From: Thalassotalea agarivorans
GTDB lineage: Bacteria; Pseudomonadota; Gammaproteobacteria; Enterobacterales; Alteromonadaceae
Assembly: GCF_030295955.1 (NCBI RefSeq)
Contig: NZ_AP027363.1
Coordinates: forward strand, 62,001 to 126,000
Reading direction: 5' to 3'
Length of the DNA: 64,000 nt
The position numbers were made by a program, and so were the translations under genes. Positions 30,698 to 38,559 of the stretch are shown here, piece by piece (position 1 is the stretch's first letter; each line of letters starts with the position of its first letter). The notes below the pieces were generated by a model, which saw nothing but the letters and a program-made list of their open reading frames with translations, was not told the DNA's origin and searched no databases.

Positions 30698-31264
30698 ATG
30701 AAGTCTATTTTAACAGGGTTGGCGCTCACTGCGCTTTTATTCTCGTTTCAATCCTCTGCAGAAGAATACGAAGATGCCGTATTTGGTAAACACGCCACTT
30801 TAGGTGCAGGTTATTATGTGCTTGAAGTTAATGCAGATAGTGAAGATTTTGGCGACGACCAATTCACCGGCTACGTGTTGTCGGGTGGTTACGCATTTAG
30901 CAACGAAGTTGGCGTTCGCGTTAATTACTATATGACCGAGCATTCGGATTTAAGCAGTCTTGAAAATGACGGTTTTGATCTGCTTGGTTTATGGGGTTCA
31001 GGCCTAACAGAAGAAGGTTTTAAAGCTTACATTGGCGGTGGTTTCTATAGTGAAAAGTGGGAATTATCTGAGTTGAGCTTCAGCGAATCATTTTCTGGCT
31101 TGCAGCTTGCTGGCGGTTTAGGTTATTCGTGGGAAGCGTTCACGCTTGATGGTATTTTAACATTGCGTGAAACCAGCAAATATGAAGATTTCTTTGAAGA
31201 TGCAGGTATTAATGCTGATGCATCTGCTGTGACCTTTGCTTTGGTAGCGTCTATTCGTTTCTAA
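30698..31264 (+). CDS. Small outer-membrane beta-barrel protein
   Basis: A 188-residue exported protein with a clear signal peptide (MKSILTGLALTALLFSFQSSA, cut before EEYE). Alternating hydrophobic/aromatic strands with turns of Gly, Asp and Ser follow, and the last strand VTFALVASIRF ends in Phe, the usual barrel signal for BAM. Length fits an 8-stranded barrel. I chose ATG 30698 (AGGGA at 30686-30690) because it begins the signal peptide. It has its own terminator. Function unknown. Confidence 0.75.
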   Translation: MKSILTGLALTALLFSFQSSAEEYEDAVFGKHATLGAGYYVLEVNADSEDFGDDQFTGYVLSGGYAFSNEVGVRVNYYMTEHSDLSSLENDGFDLLGLWGSGLTEEGFKAYIGGGFYSEKWELSELSFSESFSGLQLAGGLGYSWEAFTLDGILTLRETSKYEDFFEDAGINADASAVTFALVASIRF

Positions 31265-31280
31265 GGCTTGTCACCATAGA

Positions 31281-31309
31281 TAAAAAGGCCACTGATGTGG
31301 CCTTTTTTA
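31281..31309 (+). terminator. Intrinsic terminator after the beta-barrel gene
   Basis: AAAAAGGCCAC/GTGGCCTTTTTT with a TGAT loop, 17 bp after the stop. Confidence 0.85.
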
Positions 31310-31389
31310 ATTGCTTGTTCAAATTTCGGTTGTTGCCGTATCGTCTATATTTCACAATGGGATTATCAGTTGTTAGTTAACGATAAAAC

Positions 31390-32433
31390 ATGTGGATTAC
31401 TCAACCTCAGCTTATAGAAGAATATTACCAAGCCCTTGTTGCTAAGGATTCACACTACCTTGGCACTTTTTATGTAGGCGTTACATCAACGGGCATATTC
31501 TGCATTCCTACCTGCACGGCTAGAAAGCCTAAGTTAGCCAATGTTAAATTTTACAGTGAGTTAAAAGATGCACTAGATGAGGGGTTTAGGCCTTGCAAGG
31601 TTTGTAACCCTGGACAAAATGCATTTTCTGCACCCGAGGCGGTTACTGCTGCAATGTCGTTAGTAAAAGCAAACCCGCAAATTAAAGTAGGCGACAGTAT
31701 GCTGCGACAGCATAACATTGCGCCAGAAAAGGTGCGTCGATGGTTTAACAAGCATTACGGTATGACGTTTCAAGCATATCAACGGATGTCACGCATTAAC
31801 CAAGCTTTTCAACAAGTACAAGCGGGCGAAAAAACGGCGGATCTGGCGATGGATAGTGGCTATGATTCGTTAAGTGGTTTTGGTTATACCTTCAAGAAGT
31901 TAGTAGGAAAATCGCCACAAAAAAATCGCAAAAATCGCTTGCTTCTTGATCGATTTGATACACCCCTAGGTCCAATGTTTGTGTGTGCTTCTGACGACGG
32001 CATTTGCTTACTTGAGTTTGTTGACAGGAGAGGATTAGAGAATGAATTTAAAGATATTCAGCGCAAACTTGATGCGGTTATATTGGCGGGAGAAAACAAC
32101 CATATTCAGCAATGCAAGCAAGAGCTAGCACAATACTTTGCGCATAAGCGCCAATCATTTTCAGTAGCGCTTGATGCGCCTGGTAGCGAATTTCAGCAAA
32201 GAGTATGGTACCAGTTGCAACAGATCCCTTATGGTCAAACGCGCAGTTATCAACAACAGGCGGAGCATATCGGGCAACCTACGGCGACTCGAGCGGTGGC
32301 CAATGCCAACGGCCATAATCGCATTGCCATTATTATTCCTTGCCACCGCGTTATAGGGAAAGACGGTTCGCTTACTGGATATGGCGGCGGACTAGCTCGT
32401 AAGCAATGGTTGTTAAACCTAGAGCAGGGCTAG
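31390..32433 (+). CDS. ada: Bifunctional Ada: methyl-DNA repair methyltransferase and transcriptional activator
   Basis: A 347-residue protein with the full Ada layout. The N-terminal zinc domain has Cys38, Cys42, Cys69 and Cys72 at exactly the E. coli positions (GIFCIPTC; FRPCKVC); Cys38 would accept methyl groups from phosphotriesters. An AraC-type helix-turn-helix follows (about 85-180), then the O6-methylguanine methyltransferase domain with IPCHRVIG, the acceptor being Cys318. Methylated Ada activates alkylation-repair genes. No alkB is adjacent. The upstream 125 bp should hold an Ada box, which I did not identify. Confidence 0.92.
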   Translation: MWITQPQLIEEYYQALVAKDSHYLGTFYVGVTSTGIFCIPTCTARKPKLANVKFYSELKDALDEGFRPCKVCNPGQNAFSAPEAVTAAMSLVKANPQIKVGDSMLRQHNIAPEKVRRWFNKHYGMTFQAYQRMSRINQAFQQVQAGEKTADLAMDSGYDSLSGFGYTFKKLVGKSPQKNRKNRLLLDRFDTPLGPMFVCASDDGICLLEFVDRRGLENEFKDIQRKLDAVILAGENNHIQQCKQELAQYFAHKRQSFSVALDAPGSEFQQRVWYQLQQIPYGQTRSYQQQAEHIGQPTATRAVANANGHNRIAIIIPCHRVIGKDGSLTGYGGGLARKQWLLNLEQG

Positions 32434-32448
32434 CCCATAGTATTGGTG

Positions 32449-32877
32449 TTAGTTAATGCTTTTAGGGGGTTGTTTGGGTTTTGCTGGCTGTTGTCCTGCG
32501 CCGCTAGGACAGCTGGTTTTTTCAAAGCCTAAACCTCTTTCTTGTAACGTGCCAACTGGCTTGAAGCCTGCTTCAGTTGCTTTGTCCAAATTGACCGATT
32601 TTATTTGATGCACGTGAATAATACCCGTTTCTGCACCGCACATGCTTATATAGCTGATGCCGGTTACCATGGCGCAACTAGAGGTTGAAACAAGTACCTC
32701 TTGTTCGGTTAACAGCGCTTTAGATTGTGCTAGCGTCATGCCGTCATTGTTACATTGCGTTTGGCCAGACGAGATATAGACTTGTACGTCACTTGGCATT
32801 GTTTTATCTGCACTTGCACAGGCGGTAAACAGGGCCGTGGCTGCGGCGGCTAAAAAAAATGAGGATTTTATATTCAT
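32449..32877 (-). CDS. Hypothetical lipoprotein
   Basis: A 142-residue protein with a lipoprotein signal: MNIKSSFFLAAAATALFTAC, where LFTAC is the lipobox, so Cys20 would be lipidated. The mature part has six more cysteines, which hints at disulfides in the periplasm, and a Pro/Lys-rich tail. I recognise no family. Its start shares one base with the stop of the CPBP gene, so the two are translationally coupled. Confidence 0.7.
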   Translation of the reverse strand: MNIKSSFFLAAAATALFTACASADKTMPSDVQVYISSGQTQCNNDGMTLAQSKALLTEQEVLVSTSSCAMVTGISYISMCGAETGIIHVHQIKSVNLDKATEAGFKPVGTLQERGLGFEKTSCPSGAGQQPAKPKQPPKSIN

Positions 32878-33467
32878 TATGCTTCCTTTTGCATGTCGGC
32901 ACCCAACAAATGAGGCTTTTTAACGATCACCGTTAGCGCGATAAAATCGTAAACGGCGTGCCAAACGGCTACTAGCAATAAGCTATCACTATAAATATAG
33001 CCTAGCCCAAGCAATAACCCGATAAAAAACGTTAACGCGAAATAAACAAAATTAAGCGCATGCATAGCGCCAAAAATGAGGGAAGTGATTAATATTGCTG
33101 GCCACATCCCAAGCTTCTCGGTGAGAGGCGACTGCATAACGCCTCGAAACAATAACTCTTCAGAAATACCTGCCAACAACGAAATAACGGCAATAGCGGG
33201 CCATTGCAGTCCTTTAAACATCGGCACTAATGAATTAGTCAGCGCGGAAATAGGTTTTTGCAATGGATTAGGAATTTTGACCAGTGCCGCAAAAAACAAA
33301 TAGGTAAGCACAGCTAGTCCAACCCCTGCTGTTACATCAAAACTTAAGCTCGACGAATAAAGATCCATTTCTATGCTGAATACAACCGCTAACGTTAAGG
33401 CAATAACGGTTAAGATAATCTGACTGATAATTATATGATGAGCTTTTAGTTGTTTGCTTGAATCCAT
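32877..33467 (-). CDS. CPBP family intramembrane glutamic endopeptidase
   Basis: A 196-residue membrane protein with about six hydrophobic helices. The CPBP/Rce1 motifs are present: EExxxR as E103-E104-R108 in SEELLFRG, His136 in FGAMHALNF, and His169 in VAVWHAVYDF. Rce1-like enzymes cut within the membrane; bacterial members also include bacteriocin-immunity proteins. Divergent from the DUF808 gene and coupled to a downstream lipoprotein, which may be a partner by inference only. Confidence 0.82.
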   Translation of the reverse strand: MDSSKQLKAHHIIISQIILTVIALTLAVVFSIEMDLYSSSLSFDVTAGVGLAVLTYLFFAALVKIPNPLQKPISALTNSLVPMFKGLQWPAIAVISLLAGISEELLFRGVMQSPLTEKLGMWPAILITSLIFGAMHALNFVYFALTFFIGLLLGLGYIYSDSLLLVAVWHAVYDFIALTVIVKKPHLLGADMQKEA

Positions 33468-33602
33468 AAATCTACAACCGATAAAACGAATAGTTTTAAT
33501 CTACCCTATTGTTCACTAAATCCCTATTATTTTTCGTTGGTCATTCAAGCAATTATCTTGTTACACTTTTTGCTATTAGCAATTGCATAAAAAGGAAATG
33601 AG

Positions 33603-34526
33603 ATGGCAGGTGCGAGTTTACTGACCCTACTAGATGATATAGCAACGATGATGGATGATGTTGCCGCAATGTCGAAAGTCGCTGCACGAAAAACTGCGGG
33701 TGTATTGGGCGATGATCTGGCATTAAACGCGCAACAGGTCTCTGGTGTGAAAGCTGATAGGGAACTTCCCGTGGTATGGGCGGTAACCAAAGGCTCATTT
33801 CTTAATAAGCTCATTTTAGTACCGGCAGCTTTGTTAATTAGCGCGGTTTATCCGCCCCTGATCACTGTGCTTTTGGTTATTGGTGGTTTGTTTCTCTGCT
33901 TCGAAGGAGCCGAGAAAGTTATTGAAAAAGTACATGGCAAAAAACATCACACGCCGCAAGCAACAACACAAACAAGTACCCCAGAGGCGATTACAGCGCT
34001 AGAACAAACCAAGATAAAAGGGGCAATTAGAACCGACTTTATTTTATCCGCAGAAATTGTCGTCATTATCCTAGGTACGGTAGCGAGTGAATCGTTTCAA
34101 ATGCAGGTAATGGTACTGTCTTCCATGGCTGTACTGTTTACCATTGGCGTTTACGGTTTAGTTGCTGCCATCGTGAAACTCGATGATCTAGGTCTATATC
34201 TGCTCAAAAAATCATTTACTGGTCAGTTTAATCGATTCCAGTTATATACGGGTCGCGCTATTTTAGTTACCGCGCCTTGGCTGATGAAGACGCTGGCATT
34301 TGTCGGTACTTTAGCGATGTTTTTAGTTGGTGGCGGCATATTAACGCACAGCTTTCATAGCCTAGCTGAAGTATCTGGGCAGGTTACTGCGGCATTGTTG
34401 CCGATAGTAGGTGAATGGAGCCATTGGTTATTACCTATTTTGTTTGATGGCATCATAGGGTTAATCGCTGGCTTAATTGTGGTTGCGATGTTTATCTTTG
34501 CTACTAAGCTAGTTAAAAAACGCTAA
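33603..34526 (+). CDS. DUF808 family membrane protein (YedI-like)
   Basis: A 307-residue inner-membrane protein. The N-terminus AGASLLTLLDDIATMMDDVAAMSKVAARKT is the DUF808 signature, followed by several hydrophobic helices and the conserved KGSFLNKLILVPAAL. Function is not established for the family. It is 28 bp upstream of a DUF2235 gene and likely co-transcribed. Confidence 0.85.
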   Translation: MAGASLLTLLDDIATMMDDVAAMSKVAARKTAGVLGDDLALNAQQVSGVKADRELPVVWAVTKGSFLNKLILVPAALLISAVYPPLITVLLVIGGLFLCFEGAEKVIEKVHGKKHHTPQATTQTSTPEAITALEQTKIKGAIRTDFILSAEIVVIILGTVASESFQMQVMVLSSMAVLFTIGVYGLVAAIVKLDDLGLYLLKKSFTGQFNRFQLYTGRAILVTAPWLMKTLAFVGTLAMFLVGGGILTHSFHSLAEVSGQVTAALLPIVGEWSHWLLPILFDGIIGLIAGLIVVAMFIFATKLVKKR

Positions 34527-34554
34527 AACTAATAACAAAACAATGGAGTGAACC

Positions 34555-35601
34555 ATGGCAAAGCGAATTGTGATTTGTTGTGACGGTACCTGGAATAGAC
34601 CCGAGCGCTTAAACAAAAACGATCACCCAACCAATGTTTTAAAGTTTGCACGTGCAATCTCACCTGAGGATAGCCATGGCAACAAACAAGTAGTGTTTTA
34701 TGATTGGGGTATTGGTTCGTATCATAATAAATTGCTTGGTGGTGCAATTGGTGCGGGCTTAGATAAAAACATTAAAGACGCATACCGTTTCTTGGTGCAC
34801 AACTATAGTGAGGGTGATGAAATCTTTTTGTTTGGTTTTAGTCGTGGCGCCTATACTGTGCGCAGTTTGTGCGGCATGCTGAATAATTGCGGTATTTTAA
34901 AGAGTGTTCATGGCAATAAAATTGAGCAAGCTTTTGAGTTATACAAAACCAAGAAATACAAGCCGTCTTCAGATTATGCCAAGCAATGGCGAAGCCAATA
35001 TGCGATAGCAGTAGATAGTAAAGTTGACTTTGTCGGTGTGTTTGACACCGTTGGTGCAATGGGTCTGCCGTTTACCATTTTTGGTTTAATCGACGATAAA
35101 GACTTATTCTACGATCGTAAACTGGGTGGCAATATTAAGGTGGCGCGACATGCATTGTCGCTTGATGAACTGCGAAGTGATTTTGAACCGACAGTTTGGC
35201 TACCAAGAGAAGGCGTCGACCTGCAACAGGTATGGTTTACCGGTAGTCATTCAGATATTGGTGGTGGCTATGCACCAGACAAAGATGACAGTGTTTTGTC
35301 GGACATTCCAATGCGATGGATGCAATCGCAAGCAAACGCTCATGGTCTGCAATTTGACCCTTATCTAACAAACGTCAGTTCCAATACGTTTGCCTCGATT
35401 CACAACGAATACAAAGGTAAGTTTAAATTAATGGGAAAACTGGTGCGCGAAATCCCCGCGCAACATAAGATTCCTACGAGCATTCATGCTAGTGTGTTTG
35501 AGCGTATGCAACAAAGCGATTACAACAATGAATCAGTTCAAAAATACAAGCAGCGCTATGGCGACCTGCCGCCTATTGCTGAAGACGAGCCATCACAATA
35601 G
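34555..35601 (+). CDS. DUF2235 alpha/beta-hydrolase-like protein
   Basis: A 348-residue protein. It begins KRIVICCDGTWN, the DUF2235 hallmark, and has the nucleophile elbow GFSRGA (94-99, Ser96) and SHSDIGGGY with a possible catalytic Asp. DUF2235 includes Tle1 phospholipase effectors of type VI secretion, but here there is no VgrG, PAAR or immunity gene beside it. The partner is the DUF808 membrane protein. A housekeeping lipid or ester hydrolase is therefore at least as likely. The 3' end overlaps ldhA by 9 bp, convergent. Confidence 0.82.
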   Translation: MAKRIVICCDGTWNRPERLNKNDHPTNVLKFARAISPEDSHGNKQVVFYDWGIGSYHNKLLGGAIGAGLDKNIKDAYRFLVHNYSEGDEIFLFGFSRGAYTVRSLCGMLNNCGILKSVHGNKIEQAFELYKTKKYKPSSDYAKQWRSQYAIAVDSKVDFVGVFDTVGAMGLPFTIFGLIDDKDLFYDRKLGGNIKVARHALSLDELRSDFEPTVWLPREGVDLQQVWFTGSHSDIGGGYAPDKDDSVLSDIPMRWMQSQANAHGLQFDPYLTNVSSNTFASIHNEYKGKFKLMGKLVREIPAQHKIPTSIHASVFERMQQSDYNNESVQKYKQRYGDLPPIAEDEPSQ

Positions 35602-36585
35602 GTTTTCGCACGGTTGCTTGTTAAACAGCTGATGCAAGTTACCTAAGGTTGTTTCTGCAATGGTGGTTAGCGCTTCCTCAGTAAAGAAACCTTGATGACC
35701 GGTGATCAAAACGTTAGGGAAGGTGAGTAGTCGCTGAAACACGTCATCATCAATAACTTCTGAAGATAAGTCTTCAAAAAAGAGTTCGCTTTCTAGTTCA
35801 TACACATCCAAACCCAAATAACCGAGTTGCTTATCTTTTAGCGCAGAAATTACCGCTTCACTATCAATTAAGCCACCACGACTAGTGTTAATTAGCATAG
35901 CACCACGTTTCATTTGAGTGAGTGTAGCCTTATTGATCATATATTGCGTTTGTGGCATTAACGGGCAATGCAAACTAATAATGTCGGCACATTGCAACAA
36001 ATCTGTTAGGTCGAGATACTCAGCACCTAGCGCAATAGCTTGTTCATTTTGATATGGGTCATAGCATACTAGTTTGCAACCAAACCCCTTGAAGATTCGC
36101 ATTGTGGCAATGCCGATTTTACCTGTGCCGATAATGCCAACGGTTTTATTGTGAAAGTTAAAACCGCGCAAGCCTGATAATGAAAAGTTGTTTTCACGCA
36201 CACGATTATAGGCTTTATGAAATTTTCGACTTAAGGTTAGCGCTAGGCCTACCGCATGTTCTGCAACAGCTTCTGGCGAGTACTCGGGCACACGGCAAAC
36301 AGCTATATCTAGCGCTTTCGCTTTTTGTAGATCTAGGTTGTTAAACCCAGCGCAGCGCAGTGCTATCACGTTGACATTAAAACTGGCGAGTTTTTCTAAT
36401 ACGAAGGCATCGACTTCATCATTAACAAAAATACAGACCGCGTCAAAGCCATTGGCTAGCTCAACAGTTTCTCGGCTGAGTTTGCTTTCAAAAAACGTTA
36501 ACGCAATAGCATCGTTTTTGTTATATCGGGTTAAAAAGCGCTCGTCATACTTCTTCGAACTAAACACCGCAACCTTGTGACCCAT
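35593..36585 (-). CDS. ldhA: D-lactate dehydrogenase (2-hydroxyacid dehydrogenase)
   Basis: A 330-residue NAD-dependent enzyme similar in length and pattern to fermentative LdhA. The Rossmann motif GIIGTGKIG follows HNKTVG. The catalytic region shows NTSRGGLIDSEA, a Glu-rich segment (DVYELESELFFED) and a late His in ITGHQGFFTEEA. It reduces pyruvate to D-lactate during fermentation. It is a single gene, and a repeat-rich 0.58-kb gap lies upstream. Confidence 0.85.
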   Translation of the reverse strand: MGHKVAVFSSKKYDERFLTRYNKNDAIALTFFESKLSRETVELANGFDAVCIFVNDEVDAFVLEKLASFNVNVIALRCAGFNNLDLQKAKALDIAVCRVPEYSPEAVAEHAVGLALTLSRKFHKAYNRVRENNFSLSGLRGFNFHNKTVGIIGTGKIGIATMRIFKGFGCKLVCYDPYQNEQAIALGAEYLDLTDLLQCADIISLHCPLMPQTQYMINKATLTQMKRGAMLINTSRGGLIDSEAVISALKDKQLGYLGLDVYELESELFFEDLSSEVIDDDVFQRLLTFPNVLITGHQGFFTEEALTTIAETTLGNLHQLFNKQPCENLL

Positions 36586-36656
36586 GATTTTCCCTTAATA
36601 ATCAGACGCATTGATGAAAGTAAAGATAGCACGGAAGTTCCACTATTTGAAAACAG

Positions 36657-36677
36657 ATTCCGTGTCAGTCACGGAAT
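36657..36677 (+). repeat. REP-like hairpin 1
   Basis: ATTCCGTG-TCAGT-CACGGAAT, a perfect 8-bp stem followed by GATGG. It belongs to a set of hairpins in this window ending in GGAATGACG or GGATGACG. Confidence 0.7.
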
Positions 36678-36771
36678 GATGGAGATGTTTGATTATTGAG
36701 CTATAAGCTTCAGGGCTAAAAGCCATAAAGTAAAAATTGCATAAACCTTCTTCCTTTGCTACTCAACATTT

Positions 36772-37022
36772 AGCCAACACAACGAGCATTGCAACATGAC
36801 CGATTCCCCATTGAGGTTTGCCGCTAGTGTTTTTTGATGATCACGCATAAGTTCTTCATGGACGAAGAACAAGGTGAAATAGGACAGGGATGTGCTATTG
36901 AGACGGTGCGTCGACATCATTAAAAAACAATAGCGGGGTTTTCAAATCGAATTTGGGGCGTGGGGGTATGTCCTAGGGGTGTCACGCAACACCCCTGGAC
37001 TATTACTCCTTTAGGAGTGATA
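36772..37022 (+). repeat. Structured 250-bp repeat, copy A
   Basis: This stretch matches, in opposite orientation, 53617-53866 at roughly 90% by eye. It holds a hairpin GTTCTTC/GAAGAAC around 36850-36870, a perfect 8-bp stem AGGGGTGT/ACACCCCT (36975-36996) and a stem ACTCC/GGAGT (37005-37018). Imperfect inverted repeats (around TTTTTTGATGATCA and CATCATTAAAAAA) bracket the inner part, as in a MITE. No credible gene lies within. It occupies most of the 580-bp gap between ldhA and the next gene. Confidence 0.75.
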
Positions 37023-37058
37023 GATAAATTGCAGATCAAACCGTGAAATTTAAAACAG

Positions 37059-37079
37059 ATTTCGTGTCTGGCACAGAAT
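37059..37079 (+). repeat. REP-like hairpin 2 (imperfect)
   Basis: ATTTCGTG-TCTGG-CACAGAAT followed by GACG, a diverged relative of hairpin 1. Confidence 0.55.
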
Positions 37080-37171
37080 GACGATAATCAAACTATCCCT
37101 TTTCCCCATACAAAGAATTTGTGTATGGTAGAAACCCTATGGATTCAAATTATTATAATTGGACAATGTTT

Positions 37172-37927
37172 ATGAAGTTTTTTGTTTTTTTGACGGCATT
37201 TTTATCATTTCAGTCATATGCCTATGACGCTAACAATCAAAACTGTTATTCAGTGGGTAAGTATTTTGATGCGGTGGTTAACCCTGTGCTGGGTGACGAT
37301 GCATGGCCAAGCAAAGCTGCCATGCAATTGTCGAGCAGAGGCAACAGTAGTTTAGATAATTGGTTGCGTAAGAATATAGGTAAAAACACCAGCGAATTTA
37401 GTCGAAAGTTCCAGTCTTCAAGCCTATCGTCAGCGGATCAGAAAGCGTTAGACAAGTTTATTAAGCTGAAAGAAGGTTGCGAAGATTTAATTCGTGATGT
37501 CGAGCAACAAAAAACAATGGGTAAACCTCATTCCGATACAACACGTGGACAAGTAGTTGCAGAGCAAGCACTGGGTGATATCTTTTTCCAAGGTTCAAAG
37601 AAGAAAAGTGACTCAACAGTATGGCTAGGCACAAATCGCAACTACCGCATCGTTGGACAAATGGCACCCTATTGTGATGATTATTACGACCAAAGTTTAA
37701 TAGGATCTAATTGTGGCCAAGGCTTTCATTTTTTATCCAACCAACGAACGGCAGAGCAAGTGTGTTGGCAATTTGCTAAGCGCTCTAATGCTAAAGTTAT
37801 CACCAACATTGAACACAGTGACAGCGCGAAAAGTACTATGCTGTGGTCTTATGAAGGCGGCAAAAAATGGGTGTTAAGATCTTATAGCGATGCAGCGATT
37901 AAAATCTTAGCGTTAAAATGTTCTTAA
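37172..37927 (+). CDS. Hypothetical exported protein
   Basis: A 251-residue protein beginning with a signal peptide (MKFFVFLTAFLSFQSYAYD). The mature protein is polar with six cysteines and ends in LALKCS. I recognise no domain. I chose ATG 37172, with GGA 8 nt upstream; the frame is open upstream to GTG 37121, which would place 17 polar residues before the signal peptide. It is flanked by repeats on the 5' side and a terminator on the 3' side. Confidence 0.6.
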   Translation: MKFFVFLTAFLSFQSYAYDANNQNCYSVGKYFDAVVNPVLGDDAWPSKAAMQLSSRGNSSLDNWLRKNIGKNTSEFSRKFQSSSLSSADQKALDKFIKLKEGCEDLIRDVEQQKTMGKPHSDTTRGQVVAEQALGDIFFQGSKKKSDSTVWLGTNRNYRIVGQMAPYCDDYYDQSLIGSNCGQGFHFLSNQRTAEQVCWQFAKRSNAKVITNIEHSDSAKSTMLWSYEGGKKWVLRSYSDAAIKILALKCS

Positions 37928-37946
37928 ACATCTAAACAAATGAAAA

Positions 37947-37979
37947 AACCAGTTGATTTATATCAACTGGCTTTTTTAT
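37947..37979 (+). terminator. Intrinsic terminator after the exported protein gene
   Basis: CCAGTTGAT-TTAT-ATCAACTGG followed by CTTTTTT. A near-identical hairpin recurs at 38474-38505. Confidence 0.8.
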
Positions 37980-38020
37980 CTAACGGGAAGCGATAAACCC
38001 CTTCCTTTCAGAAGATTGTA

Positions 38021-38419
38021 CTAACTTGCAACTAAATGGATTGCTGTAGGCATTACAAAAGCTATTACTGAAAATAGTAAAAAGCCATGAAAGGTAATAA
38101 TAAAAAAGAGCTTAGCTACTTTTGCAAAAGGCTTAGACACCGCATCAAATAAAGAGGACGAAATCACTTTTTCAAGGAGTGGAGTGGAGGCGTTTTGTTC
38201 AGATTTCTCGCGGTAATGATGAGCGGATGCGAATCCTGCTAACACTATTGATACAATAGCCATTCCGTTAAAAAATACCAATTCACCTAAAAACTGAGAC
38301 TTTGAACCAGCGATAGAACTCGCAATCGCTACACAAAAAAGTAGTCCAAATAGTTTTATGTGTGCATAAGAAGTATAGGGAGAGAACTTTTTTGCAAATA
38401 ACTTAGGTAAAAATTCCAT
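38021..38419 (-). CDS. Hypothetical membrane protein
   Basis: A 132-residue protein with three likely membrane helices (about 20-38, 45-64 and 103-126) and a charged middle loop (HHYREKSEQN). No family recognised. It is bracketed by two near-identical terminator hairpins in the same orientation, which is opposite to its own transcription, suggesting that the gene sits in a duplicated or inserted segment. Confidence 0.55.
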   Translation of the reverse strand: MEFLPKLFAKKFSPYTSYAHIKLFGLLFCVAIASSIAGSKSQFLGELVFFNGMAIVSIVLAGFASAHHYREKSEQNASTPLLEKVISSSLFDAVSKPFAKVAKLFFIITFHGFLLFSVIAFVMPTAIHLVAS

Positions 38420-38473
38420 TTTTATTCCTTCGCTTAGTCTGTAGCAAAATCAAATAGATTTAGTGCTTCATTT

Positions 38474-38505
38474 TGCCAGTTGATTTACATCAACTGGCTT
38501 TTTTA
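38474..38505 (+). terminator. Orphan terminator hairpin, second copy
   Basis: GCCAGTTGAT-TTAC-ATCAACTGGC followed by TTTTTT on the plus strand. No plus-strand gene lies directly upstream, and it differs from the copy at 37947-37979 by a base or two. Confidence 0.6.
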
Positions 38506-38512
38506 TGAGATA

Positions 38513-38528
38513 CCGTGTCGCAGCACGG
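38513..38528 (+). repeat. REP-like hairpin 3
   Basis: CCGTG-TCGCAG-CACGG followed by AATGACGA, the same tail as the other REP-like hairpins. Confidence 0.55.
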
Positions 38529-38559
38529 AATGACGAATCGATAAAAGACTCGCCTTCAA

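Noticed and set aside
34555-35601. DUF2235 gene as a type VI secretion effector
   Set aside because: No VgrG, PAAR, adaptor or immunity gene is nearby, and its neighbour is an ordinary DUF808 membrane protein.
36800-36930. A short frame conserved in both repeat copies (ending in AIETV..HH)
   Set aside because: It spans the GTTCTTC/GAAGAAC hairpin, and its few amino acid changes are not conservative. Structure explains the conservation better than coding.
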